A stretch of DNA of 64,000 nucleotides from an uncultured Bacteroides sp. (GCF_900547205.1 NZ_URFY01000007.1:62001-126000), one strand, 5' to 3'. Positions 35,763 through 44,303 are shown, counted from the stretch's first letter. A program made the numbers and translations. The notes: generated by a model from the letters alone, not told the origin.

Positions 35763-36511
35763 AGGTCTTTTATTTCAAGGTTCTCAATATTTTTCTTCTC
35801 TCCATTCAATGTGTACACATTACAAACTTCTTGTGGACCATTATCAAGGTTCTCTTTATCGTAATATTCATATTTAAGTACAACATAAGTTTCGGCATCC
35901 TTATAAGCATATCCACAAGCAACTTGGTAAAGAAGTTGGTTCGGTTCCCGTATATCTTCGCATACTTTATCAATGACTTTTTGTAACCAACCCAGTAAAT
36001 CAATATTTCCCAATTCATAATTGGCAACTTGTGGTGTATTTTCGCCACCTAATTCATTTGTCCCTAGTAATATTGCACTCTTTTCAAAACTATCCCTTAT
36101 ATTTTCAAACTTTACTCTCCGACCATCGTCAGTGTAACATATTGTCCCGGACTCATTATAAAACTTTTGCCCTAATAAACCGAACCTATTATAAGCCAGA
36201 GCAAGTAAGAGATTTCCTTTATAGGAAAATTTATAAATCATGCAAAGCGTAGGTCCTACATATGATTCTTCCATCCATTTCGTTTCATGTATCATAAAAT
36301 CATGATAACGTTCTTTTAACCAAGAGGGCATACCAACACCGTCCCATTTTTCACCGATATTGTTGTCTAATATCAAATCACGCAAATTTGCATTATCAGA
36401 AGTTGAATTCTCATTAGAGGAACAACCACAAATGAAAATTAGAACTCCCAGCAAGAATAAGAACTTAAAAAAATAGTTTTCATGATTTTTGATTATTGAT
36501 AAGTTTGACAT
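35711..36511 (-). CDS. Uncharacterised lipoprotein
   Basis: The 266-residue protein has a hydrophobic signal ending in a lipobox (FICGC, followed by SSNEN), so it should be lipid-anchored. I do not recognise the family. The mature part is mixed alpha/beta, acidic, with aromatic-rich segments (GVGMPSWLKERYHDFM, LCMIYKFSYKGNLLLALAY) and a C-terminal CPQRVIDILVYL. It overlaps the upstream lipoprotein gene by 19 bp and its end overlaps the start of the frameshifted secreted gene by about 50 bp, so the three genes are translationally coupled. Confidence 0.75.
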   Translation of the reverse strand: MSNLSIIKNHENYFFKFLFLLGVLIFICGCSSNENSTSDNANLRDLILDNNIGEKWDGVGMPSWLKERYHDFMIHETKWMEESYVGPTLCMIYKFSYKGNLLLALAYNRFGLLGQKFYNESGTICYTDDGRRVKFENIRDSFEKSAILLGTNELGGENTPQVANYELGNIDLLGWLQKVIDKVCEDIREPNQLLYQVACGYAYKDAETYVVLKYEYYDKENLDNGPQEVCNVYTLNGEKKNIENLEIKDLCPQRVIDILVYLQAEV

Positions 36512-37248
36512 AGTTGTTTAATCTCCAAATATTCTTCTAAATTTAGAACAATTCCAGTTTCAAGAAATTTGTCGACAGTGGGATTAGCATTTCTTGTCTG
36601 TGCTTTATTGTTAGGCAACACACTTGCCCATAAATACATAGAAGATGTAAGCCCACTCAGAGCATAATGCTGGCTATTTGATTCTTTAGTTTCCAATACA
36701 TCGTATGCAAATAATGCAACCTCTTCCTTTAAATCTTCAGCAGCATTTTTTAAAACGTCATCAAAAGAAAACAAGTACTCACAAAGAGAGTAAAGTAATA
36801 TCAACCGCCCTTCTTCAACATTTGACAACGACATAAAATCTATCTTTCGAATGTCTCTTTCTTTTAAATACTTAAAAATAAAGAAACAATTATCAGTCCT
36901 CTTCATCAGTTCTTTAAAACCATTAAACCGTGAAACCACCTTCTTAATTCCCTGTAAAGGGCTATTAAAAGCATAAGCATCAAAAATTAATGGATACTTC
37001 ATACAGATTTCAACCAATTCTTCAGTTGAAAGATTAGATAAAATCGAGTCTGGGATTTCACAGGCCGCTAATTTCTGTTCGTGCGTTTCAAATGCAGACC
37101 ATTGAATAGTTGGGAATTCAAAGGAAGGTTTTCCCATGCTCCGTGATGCTATTCCACTTAAAGAAGAACTACTTTCATCCATTGTCAAAGTAGTTTCTGT
37201 ACAACCAAATAGTAGAAGTGTACATAATGTAAAAGTTAACTTTTTCAT
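36493..37248 (-). CDS. Uncharacterised lipoprotein, first gene of a three-gene cassette
   Basis: A 251-residue lipoprotein (MKKLTFTLCTLLLFGC). The mature part is largely helical and carries AACEIPDSILSNLSTEELVE followed by CMKYPLIFDAYAF, wording I recall from a recurring but unnamed Bacteroidales family found beside proteins with a YNCHxYAW motif. Function is unknown. It is preceded by a -7 element (37265-37272) and overlaps the second lipoprotein, so it starts the operon. Confidence 0.78.
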   Translation of the reverse strand: MKKLTFTLCTLLLFGCTETTLTMDESSSSLSGIASRSMGKPSFEFPTIQWSAFETHEQKLAACEIPDSILSNLSTEELVEICMKYPLIFDAYAFNSPLQGIKKVVSRFNGFKELMKRTDNCFFIFKYLKERDIRKIDFMSLSNVEEGRLILLYSLCEYLFSFDDVLKNAAEDLKEEVALFAYDVLETKESNSQHYALSGLTSSMYLWASVLPNNKAQTRNANPTVDKFLETGIVLNLEEYLEIKQLCQTYQ

Positions 37249-37264
37249 AACTGCATTTTTTATA

Positions 37265-37272
37265 CAAAAGTA
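37265..37272 (-). promoter_or_regulatory. -7 element for the lipoprotein cassette (TACTTTTG)
   Basis: Minus-strand TACTTTTG fits TAnnTTTG and is 17 bp from the first lipoprotein ATG. No -33 at the preferred spacing was found. Confidence 0.5.
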
Positions 37273-37398
37273 ATGCTATTGACCTCATTAACTATACAAA
37301 CCTATTAAGATAAATATTGAATGATTATATAAAACGATACTAACGTACTCAAAGAGGAAAAAAATTAAATGTAAATGACACTATTGTAGAGAGGAGGA

Positions 37399-37587
37399 CT
37401 ATCTTTTCATAGCCTCCACCCTCATTTCTTTCGGCATTTTCTCTATCGCATATCTATAGGCTGTACGCGGCATTATAGAACTGTGAGCTATGACGAAATC
37501 GAATATACCTCTACAATGTGCTTCACTAGCAGCTTTAAGCATCCACCTATACCCTTCCAGCCCCATATCATCGCCCATCATCATCAT
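37399..37587 (-). CDS. Small unknown protein, possible fragment
   Basis: 62 residues beginning with four Met codons (M-M-M-M-G-D-D) and containing GYRWMLKAASEAHCRGIFDF and a basic C-terminus (MPKEMRVEAMKR). No signal peptide or recognised domain. It starts six bases after the stop of another 59-residue ORF at 37593-37772, suggesting a two-gene mini operon or the decayed remains of a larger unit. The true start among the clustered ATGs is uncertain. Confidence 0.5.
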   Translation of the reverse strand: MMMMGDDMGLEGYRWMLKAASEAHCRGIFDFVIAHSSIMPRTAYRYAIEKMPKEMRVEAMKR

Positions 37588-37592
37588 TGACG

Positions 37593-37772
37593 CTATCTGC
37601 TTAATTTCACTTTACGAGCAGGGATAATCTGAGTCTCCTCAGTACCACGACGCATCCAACGATTATCGGACTCCACCCATTCTTTCAGCCGAAAAATGTA
37701 TTCAGAAAACATCTCTACGAATTCAGTAAACCTGCTCCTGATTACATCAATAATAGCAGCGTTCTCCTCCAT
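37593..37772 (-). CDS. Small unknown charged protein
   Basis: A 59-residue ORF beginning MEENAAIIDVIRSRF, with a helical middle (EMFSEYIFRLKEWVES) and a basic C-terminus ending RKVKLSR. The ribosome site AGATGGAGG overlaps the start. It is not recognised. It precedes the other small ORF with only a five-base gap; both point away from the DUF3857 genes' promoter and could be read through from them. Confidence 0.5.
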   Translation of the reverse strand: MEENAAIIDVIRSRFTEFVEMFSEYIFRLKEWVESDNRWMRRGTEETQIIPARKVKLSR

Positions 37773-37806
37773 CTATATTTTAGTATAAGCTATTCGGAAT
37801 ACAAGC

Positions 37807-39372
37807 CTACTTTAAAAGCTGAAATACCAAAACACTATCATCAGCATCCATCCATTCCGACATCAAACGATAGTATGCCGGATATTCCGCCGGAGTTATC
37901 AATTGCTTCTTTAGCTTCAAGCTACGGGTAATTTTGATATTATCATCTGCCTTTTTCACTGCAATTTCTATTGTACCGATAGGATTATCAATCTTTTTAT
38001 CAGTCGGCAACACTACCGGTTTCATCCCGTCGGCAACCTTCACAATGCAAGTATAGGTCTCATCCGGCAGATATCGCAATAACAGATTAACTGGCCGAGT
38101 TGTATTCCTAGCTGTTGAGTATCCTTCATAACCTGCCCATCCACTTCGAGACTGAGGTAGGTTGAAGCTACAATAACCACCAGCCAATACATTTCCGGTA
38201 TGAGCGTCCACTTTCAAAGTGTCGGTACGCGAAGTAACATAGGAAACCTTTCCCAAAGTCACCGGCTGAGCGTCCATATCGACTACAGAGACAAAATCTT
38301 GTAGGGCAGCTATTGCACCATCGGATATGAAGAGTTTGCTGACAGCAGCAAGTCCTGCCGCATCTTTATCTTCAGTTTTAGGAAATACGGCTTTCACTCC
38401 GGTCGGGATGCCAATTGCCTGTTGCATAGCAGCCAGCAAAGCCGCTTTCTCTGCTTCTGTTCCATAAGCCGAACGGATCACTTCGGTAGCGGGACGCAAG
38501 CGATATCCGGTTTGCGACAATGACAGACGGCAGTTTCCTAACCCTTGCACGTATGCAGTGAGCTGTCGCTTCTTTTGTTCCACACTTTGTGCATTGGCAG
38601 TCAGCTTCTTTGCTAGTTCGGCAACTTCCTTTTCATTACTCCCCATCTGTCGTTTAATCACTTTCAACGCATCGGCTTTTGAAGCAAAAGTGGAAGCCAC
38701 AATAGCCTGCACACTGCCTGCCTGTAAAGAAACATCAAGTGAAGAAGGACGCGGCTTCACATTTTTCAATGTCCAAGTCAACGTCTTTACACCATTCGCA
38801 GTCTTAACTGCCGGAGTTGCTTTTCCATTCAATAATTCATAATGCAGAGGTTTGCTTTCGGGAACCGACAGTGACAGCACGTATTCTTTGATAGGAGAAA
38901 GTTCTTCCACCTGCTCACAAACATCCAGTTCGGGAAGATACCCCGGACGGGTAATAACGGAGTAATCAAGATAAATAGTAGCCCCCAACTCCAGTCCAGT
39001 ATGAACCACGACCATTTCTTTCAAGCCATTATATGCCGGAGCATCGGCTGCCGCAGAAGGTAGCACTTCTACAAACGCATTCTCGGGTGCCTGAATAATA
39101 TTCCCGTCTTTCTGACGAGTGTAAGATTCGTGAATCTTCAATTCCTGAAACTCCGGATTGTACATAATAAAACTCTCGCCATAGAGACGATTCATCGCCG
39201 CATGGGTAAACAATGTCAGTTCTTTCTGCACACGCATCTCCTGACTGCCGTCGGTATGCAAGGTATATGTTTTGTGCAATTTTCCAAATTCAGCTTCGGA
39301 TGCCGCTTTCACCGGAGAGACTACAAACAGCAGTACCGCCAGTGTAGCTATATAATAATGTATCTTTTTCAT
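37807..39372 (-). CDS. DUF3857 protein with degenerate transglutaminase-like domain
   Basis: The 521-residue secreted protein has a signal peptide (to about VKAAS), a DUF3857-like beta-sandwich N-terminal half, and a transglutaminase-like region around residues 270-360. In the position where the upstream homologue has RCGVCKD, this one reads AYGTEAEKAALL, so the catalytic Cys is missing, and no clear His/Asp pair follows. A C-terminal beta-rich domain ends in a region like WMDADDSVLVFQLLK. It lies seven bases after the active homologue, so the two probably form a complex or a duplicated pair of which this member is non-catalytic. Confidence 0.82.
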   Translation of the reverse strand: MKKIHYYIATLAVLLFVVSPVKAASEAEFGKLHKTYTLHTDGSQEMRVQKELTLFTHAAMNRLYGESFIMYNPEFQELKIHESYTRQKDGNIIQAPENAFVEVLPSAAADAPAYNGLKEMVVVHTGLELGATIYLDYSVITRPGYLPELDVCEQVEELSPIKEYVLSLSVPESKPLHYELLNGKATPAVKTANGVKTLTWTLKNVKPRPSSLDVSLQAGSVQAIVASTFASKADALKVIKRQMGSNEKEVAELAKKLTANAQSVEQKKRQLTAYVQGLGNCRLSLSQTGYRLRPATEVIRSAYGTEAEKAALLAAMQQAIGIPTGVKAVFPKTEDKDAAGLAAVSKLFISDGAIAALQDFVSVVDMDAQPVTLGKVSYVTSRTDTLKVDAHTGNVLAGGYCSFNLPQSRSGWAGYEGYSTARNTTRPVNLLLRYLPDETYTCIVKVADGMKPVVLPTDKKIDNPIGTIEIAVKKADDNIKITRSLKLKKQLITPAEYPAYYRLMSEWMDADDSVLVFQLLK

Positions 39373-39378
39373 TCTGCT

Positions 39379-41337
39379 CTACTTTTTAATCACTAAATAT
39401 TCACCATACTTCTTATGGGCATTCACAGCATTGCGGAAACTCTCCCAATCAGAAGGTTCATAAACGCGTTTCTTCAATGCCAATTTATTGTGAAGTAACA
39501 CTTTATTTCCCTTCTGCACCAATGACCCCTCAAAATCGGCTCCCGTGCCTTGCATTGTTTCATTCTTATCGGCAGTAGCCAATTTGTATCCTGCCGGAAG
39601 CTGAATCGTTTCATCCAACTCGACCAGACGCGAGCAAGCATCTTTGAAACTATACTTGCGTTCTCCTACCGAAGTGTCAATGCGCAAATAAGAACGAACT
39701 TGATTATAAAGATTATTCATCACCATCGGACGGAAGAACATTTCCTTCTCTCCTTTCAACGCATAGCCGGGTATCTCGTAACGGAAAGTGATTTTAATAG
39801 GCGCAGCCTGATAGTCTTTAGGATTCTTGCCATAGTCTACACTCAACAATCTGGCTTTCGGAGATATAGCAAGGAGTTGGCTTTCCATCGTGTTTTTCCA
39901 TTCACTCTGAAATCCGGTGGTAAAGATACGGCGGATATTGCTGTCGCTTTGTCCTTCGGCAGTAAGAGTGAAAGTGCCATGCAAGGTTCCGTCCGCATCT
40001 AGACGGTTGTCGGCTTTGATACGCACATAGTGATTTTCGGGAGCTGAAACCGGAGTGATGCACAAATCAGAGCCTTCGGGCACACCGGGCAGATAGTTCT
40101 GTTGCTGCTCGGCACTGCTCCATAGTTCGCGGCAGAAAGGAACCCAAGTTGGGTCGAGCGGCATATAAGTTCCGTTACTTAACTTTACTACTGCCACACA
40201 ATGATTAAAATGGTCGGCAGGAATGCTCTCCACACGGCTGCCCGCCATTGTCATAGCTGGATAGGCTTCGAACCCCGCCATTCGCAAGAATGAAATCAGC
40301 GTGCCTGCTATGTCTTTACAGACTCCGCAACGGTCGGTATAATTCATTTTAGTATTGTGGAGTGTATACCCCTCTCCTTTTCCCATTGAAATGCCGGAGT
40401 AACGGATGTTATCGGCTACCCAATGAGTGAGCACGGCAATCTTTTCCATCTCGGTTTTCTTCCCTTTTATCAGTTCATCCACTTTCTTCTGCGCTTCGGG
40501 CAGCGGGGCGAAGCTGCCATAATCTTCGTTCACTTTATTGAACCACAAAGACTTTTCTTTCCATTCGGGGGTAGAAGATATCATCAGTTTGGGAGCCGCA
40601 TCGAAAAGGTCTACCATGTTGGGCTCTTTGGCAAAAGGCATCACGCCATCCACAGCAAAAGTGTATACCTTGCTACCATCTTCATAGCGCATGGACGAAG
40701 TACATTCGCCCTGATAGAACTGGAATTGCAGTTCTTTCTCCATCGGAATAGCTACTTTATACACTTTACGCACAGTGGGATCAGTGCTCCAGAAAGGAAC
40801 AATATCATAAAATTGTCCGCGCATGGGCGGGATAAAACGCGAATCGTCTTCATCGCTGGCTCCAAGCAGCAGCGCATAGGTAAACCCTTTTTTGGCTATC
40901 TCGTAATCAACAATATCACCGGGTTGCAGGGCGCCGACTTCGAGCATGATTTGCCTTGCACCCCAATAAATAGCTCGGGCGGGAGCAGCATAATCGCAGG
41001 TTTTCTTTACATCGAGCTCATCTACCTGCCCATTGGCACGATAAACGGTTGCACGCTTAAATTCGGCATAAGCAGTCAGAGGGTCGTAATCGTATTTAAT
41101 TACCCGGTTAGCTACCGCTCCTTTCGGAGTCTGAACTTTAATTACTTTGCACACGGCAAACGAGCCTTGTCCGGTAGGTTGAACAGATACCAGCGTGCTG
41201 TCCAGTAATGTCACACAATCGGCTGTTCCGTAAGATTTTCCCTTCGCAGTATTTTCATAAGGTTTCCAGCTTTGAGCGAATGCCGCAGCTGAAGTGAGAA
41301 GGAAACAAGCTAATGTAACTGATAGTTGTTTTCTCAT
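39379..41337 (-). CDS. DUF3857 and transglutaminase-like domain protein
   Basis: A 652-residue secreted protein: signal peptide (to AAFAQ), DUF3857 domain (about 50-250), transglutaminase core (about 280-400) and a C-terminal DUF2569/DUF3858-like beta domain. The catalytic triad is visible as Cys in TDRCGVCKDIAG, His in ADHFNHCVAVV and Asp in YMPLDPTWVPF. Such proteins are periplasmic or surface enzymes of unknown substrate, possibly cysteine peptidases or amidases. First gene of a two-gene operon with an inverted repeat around its promoter. Confidence 0.87.
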   Translation of the reverse strand: MRKQLSVTLACFLLTSAAAFAQSWKPYENTAKGKSYGTADCVTLLDSTLVSVQPTGQGSFAVCKVIKVQTPKGAVANRVIKYDYDPLTAYAEFKRATVYRANGQVDELDVKKTCDYAAPARAIYWGARQIMLEVGALQPGDIVDYEIAKKGFTYALLLGASDEDDSRFIPPMRGQFYDIVPFWSTDPTVRKVYKVAIPMEKELQFQFYQGECTSSMRYEDGSKVYTFAVDGVMPFAKEPNMVDLFDAAPKLMISSTPEWKEKSLWFNKVNEDYGSFAPLPEAQKKVDELIKGKKTEMEKIAVLTHWVADNIRYSGISMGKGEGYTLHNTKMNYTDRCGVCKDIAGTLISFLRMAGFEAYPAMTMAGSRVESIPADHFNHCVAVVKLSNGTYMPLDPTWVPFCRELWSSAEQQQNYLPGVPEGSDLCITPVSAPENHYVRIKADNRLDADGTLHGTFTLTAEGQSDSNIRRIFTTGFQSEWKNTMESQLLAISPKARLLSVDYGKNPKDYQAAPIKITFRYEIPGYALKGEKEMFFRPMVMNNLYNQVRSYLRIDTSVGERKYSFKDACSRLVELDETIQLPAGYKLATADKNETMQGTGADFEGSLVQKGNKVLLHNKLALKKRVYEPSDWESFRNAVNAHKKYGEYLVIKK

Positions 41338-41340
41338 GTT

Positions 41341-41380
41341 TTTTACTTACATTTATTTATAAGCACAAATGTAAGTAAAA
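41341..41380 (-). promoter_or_regulatory. Promoter overlapped by a perfect 14-bp inverted repeat
   Basis: The arm ttttacttacattt (41341-41354) is exactly complementary to aaatgtaagtaaaa (41367-41380). The right arm contains the minus-strand -7 element TACATTTG (41373-41366), so the repeat covers promoter and leader up to the ATG at 41337. It may be an operator or a 5' mRNA hairpin. Confidence 0.65.
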
Positions 41381-41442
41381 TCTTTGAATATGCGAATTAC
41401 CAGCCCGGACAAATAGTAGATATCATACCAAATTTATCTCTA

Positions 41443-41594
41443 TCATTCAGTTGTCACACCACTTTTCCTTTTTCGAATCAACAATAACAATCTTGTTCCA
41501 ACCGGAGCCACCCAACAACAAATGCCGGGGGGGACTTACCTTGAACAACCGGCGTCATAATCAGCCAAGCAAACAATAAAATAAGATTCTTCAT
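41443..41594 (-). pseudogene. Small secreted/sorted protein gene with a homopolymer frameshift
   Basis: An ATG at 41594 opens a signal peptide (MKNLILLFAWLIMTPVVQG) and then enters a tract of seven C (minus strand). The frame as written ends at a nearby TGA; with one more C the frame continues with PVGTRLLLLIRKRKSG and stops at 41443-41445. That short hydrophobic stretch with a PVGT start and a basic end resembles the C-terminal sorting tails of small Bacteroidota exported proteins. The product would be about 50 residues. The tract could be a phase-variable switch, a mutation or a sequencing error. Confidence 0.45.
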
Positions 41595-41599
41595 AAGCC

Positions 41600-41721
41600 A
41601 CTTAGTAATCCTTAAAAAACGACTTGGTAAATGTTTCTAGAGAGCATCTATACTCTTAAGCTTAGGCGAAGGGCCTCTTCCTCTTCTCTCCCTATTTCAA
41701 AGATTCTTTCCCTTAGAGCAA
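41600..41721. other. Gap with no recognisable feature
   Basis: Between the small frameshifted gene and the 21-bp repeat array I see only A/T-rich and pyrimidine-rich sequence, with no frame, hairpin or promoter I can support. Confidence 0.4.
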
Positions 41722-41805
41722 AACTATAACCGCAAGTTCCGGTTACATAACTGCAACTTCTGATTATGTAACTGAAAGTTCCGGTTTTATAATCAGAACT
41801 AGCCG
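41722..41805. repeat. Four tandem 21-bp units
   Basis: Units at 41722-41742, 41743-41763, 41764-41784 and 41785-41805 share the pattern ..TAACTGmAAgTTCCGG.., best preserved in units 1 and 3. The period is constant at 21 bp with no spacers, so it is not a CRISPR. AGTTCC is shared with the 22-bp family elsewhere in the window. Confidence 0.7.
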
Positions 41806-41838
41806 TTATAGATATCTTCCTAGCAAAAGATAGTTTAC

Positions 41839-41997
41839 TTAATCTTCAATTATAATACGGAAGCCGACATTGAATACACATTGATAAGGATAAAAACCTT
41901 TTCGTGAATAAGCAGTAGAATATTTAGGCCGCTCGATGTACGAACCACCACGAACCTTTACGAGCCTTGGCGGAATCGAACAAGATAAGTTTTCCAT
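41839..41997 (-). pseudogene. C-terminal remnant of a formylglycine-generating-enzyme-like (SUMF1) protein
   Basis: A 52-residue frame on the minus strand ends in KVRGGSYIERPKYSTAYS and then FNVGFRIIIED, the hallmark C-terminal blocks of FGE/SUMF1-fold proteins (RGGS and GFR). The N-terminal more than 200 residues of the family are missing and no full-length gene is nearby, so this is debris. A duplicated word ttttccatattt (41990 and 42011) marks its 5' side and may reflect the deletion. Confidence 0.6.
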
Positions 41998-42120
41998 ATT
42001 TAGCAACCTATTTTCCATATTTGAAATATCATTCCGGCTTCCGGATAAAAATAGGGATGTTGCTCTAAAATGGGACTACGAATGTGCAAAAAGAAGCTAA
42101 GTGTGCTCTATAACATAGAA

Positions 42121-44169
42121 TTAGAATTTCTCTTTACGCTCAAATTCTCCCTCTTCGGTATAATACTTCCATGTACCTTTGGGTTTATTATGGGCATATT
42201 TTCCACGAAGTTTCAGGTTGCCGTTCTCATAATATTCACGGTAGCGCCCATGCCGCTTTCCTTCTTTCACTTCCGATTCACTTTTCAGCGCACCTTCCGG
42301 ATAGAACTCCCGCAAGACATTGCCTTCAAACTTCTCGACATAGAAGCGCTTCAACTCGCTCATCTGTTCTTTTTCTGTTGCATCATCTTCGTTCATCTCT
42401 TCGTCTTCTTCATCGGCGACCACTGCTGTTTCCTCTGCCACTTCGGGCTTATAGGGACTATAATCCATCACACATTGCAGCGATGCCGACCGTGGATCTC
42501 CAATAATCTGCATGGTCCAGTAAGGAAACGAAAAGAGAACTTCCTTATTAGATTGTATTTCATTCCATGTAGCAACGTTCATCATCGGCTTCAACTGGGA
42601 ATAGAATTTATACACATCCGTATACAAGAAAAGGGTTGAGCTCGACTTCATATACGAGAATGCGTCCTTAAATCCCTGAGTATTTTTCAATACATTCTTC
42701 TGCTCATAATCTTCTACAAAAGAAAGCAAGGAGGCTGCCTTATTACTAAAAACCACATAATCACCCACATATGTATAATACGGCTTCTCAAATTTATCGA
42801 ATAACTTTCCAAAGAACAGACGGAAGAAACCTTTCATTTCAATGTAATTGATTTCGAAATCTTTATAGTTCACCGTTTTAATCTTAACGGGCGTACGTCG
42901 TTTCACTTTCTTTTCAATGTACTCCATATTCTTGCGGGCATCCTTTATGCTCTTTGCCCTGATAGCCAGAATAAGTTCCGGCTCGTGCCCCAGCAGTCCC
43001 GGCTCAGATTGCGTAATGGCAAATTCACCATCCATCCAACTCAGGAAATTCTCTTCCAAAGAGATACCAAACAGGTTTTCTATCTTTTTCCTCGAACTCT
43101 GATAAGAATCATACAGTTGCTTATCGTGCACAGACAAGGCGTTTTCCAGTTCCTTCATAAAAGTCATCGGATTGTCGAAACATATATTGGTGTAAAGGGC
43201 CGTTCTCCCGGAGAGGATTTCGTGAGCTTTCATCCTGTGTTTCCCCGAATTGAGCATAGCAGCCACATAAGGATCGGCTGAATCTTTACGCAAAGTATAG
43301 CCTTTCACTTCCATTCTTTCTTTACCTGTATTAAAAAAGAGTCCGGCAAATTGCATAGAATTGCTGAACATATCGACGTATTCATTCTTCGCACCCAGAT
43401 AAATACTCATGAACTGCGGCAAGCTCTCATAGTTGATAAAGACTCTGACAAGTCCTTTACCGGAAACCAAATTCTCGGTTTCAATAAAAGATTCATTAAG
43501 TCCTATCTTTGGTTTATTGCGCGAGTCAATGGCTGATTCAACCAGACGGGAAGTATAAGAAGCTACCAAGTGGTTGCTGACAAAGGCAGTATAGAAGACG
43601 TCACGCGTGTCCGGATCGCGCATTTCAAGAATATTAATGCCATTATGCATCCGGTTAGTGACTTTGAAACCGGACATCACCAGAATCGTTTCAACCTGAT
43701 CTTTTAATAAATCCATCTTTGATGCCTTCTGCAAATCGAGTATAATCAGGAAATCCCATTTTGTGGGATGTGTTTTATGAAGTGATATAAGCATATCCCG
43801 TTGTCCGACAAGTGACAAGAGTACTTTATTGCTCTTGACAACCGAATCGAGCGTCTCAACACTGTTGGCTACTTCTTCAAAAGATTTCGCTTTCTTCAAA
43901 CATTGCCATGTCTCACTTCCGCTAAACTTCTCCCAATCTTCAATTGGTGCTGCGGATTGGATAATAAACGCAGCATCTTCCGGCACCAGATAGATTTGTT
44001 GAATATTACGATCGGGCGAGACGAATAAATAGACTATGGAATACACAACGTATGCTGCTAAAGCCAATACTGCCACAGCTAAAGTCCTTTTTACTATTTT
44101 ACGTGTATTGTTTTTCTTCTCGGGTATGGCACACTGCTCCTGTTGCCCTTCATTTAATTCGTTCATCAT
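42121..44169 (-). CDS. DUF3352-like membrane-anchored protein with C-terminal MORN repeats
   Basis: About 682 residues from the ATG at 44169; the longer TTG-started frame to 44196 begins inside the promoter. Residues about 25-55 form one transmembrane helix (TLAVAVLALAAYVVYSIVYLF), after which the bulk is outside the cytoplasm. The large middle resembles DUF3352 (VPEDAAFIIQSAAPIEDWEKF). An acidic linker (EEDEEMNEDD) precedes a tail of MORN-type repeats (GKRHGRYREYYENGNLKLRGKY, quoted here in part), as in YwqK-like proteins. Function is unknown; a role at the cell envelope is inference. Promoter at 44194-44201. Confidence 0.72.
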   Translation of the reverse strand: MMNELNEGQQEQCAIPEKKNNTRKIVKRTLAVAVLALAAYVVYSIVYLFVSPDRNIQQIYLVPEDAAFIIQSAAPIEDWEKFSGSETWQCLKKAKSFEEVANSVETLDSVVKSNKVLLSLVGQRDMLISLHKTHPTKWDFLIILDLQKASKMDLLKDQVETILVMSGFKVTNRMHNGINILEMRDPDTRDVFYTAFVSNHLVASYTSRLVESAIDSRNKPKIGLNESFIETENLVSGKGLVRVFINYESLPQFMSIYLGAKNEYVDMFSNSMQFAGLFFNTGKERMEVKGYTLRKDSADPYVAAMLNSGKHRMKAHEILSGRTALYTNICFDNPMTFMKELENALSVHDKQLYDSYQSSRKKIENLFGISLEENFLSWMDGEFAITQSEPGLLGHEPELILAIRAKSIKDARKNMEYIEKKVKRRTPVKIKTVNYKDFEINYIEMKGFFRLFFGKLFDKFEKPYYTYVGDYVVFSNKAASLLSFVEDYEQKNVLKNTQGFKDAFSYMKSSSTLFLYTDVYKFYSQLKPMMNVATWNEIQSNKEVLFSFPYWTMQIIGDPRSASLQCVMDYSPYKPEVAEETAVVADEEDEEMNEDDATEKEQMSELKRFYVEKFEGNVLREFYPEGALKSESEVKEGKRHGRYREYYENGNLKLRGKYAHNKPKGTWKYYTEEGEFERKEKF

Positions 44170-44193
44170 TAACCTTTTATTAACTTGAGGGGG

Positions 44194-44201
44194 CAAAATT
44201 A
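44194..44201 (-). promoter_or_regulatory. -7 element for the DUF3352-like gene (TAATTTTG)
   Basis: Minus-strand TAATTTTG lies 25 bp before the chosen ATG. It argues against translation starting at the TTG codon within it. Confidence 0.6.
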
Positions 44202-44303
44202 CTAAAAAAAGATGAAATATGTATATTTTAAGTAGGGTGAAATTTTATTGCCATCGAACAAATTAAAAAGGTCGTTCGATGAGGTAACAAAAGAAAAATA
44301 AGC

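Noticed and set aside
40423..41208. 261-codon plus-strand frame
   Set aside because: Antisense to the transglutaminase gene; composition typical of a shadow frame.
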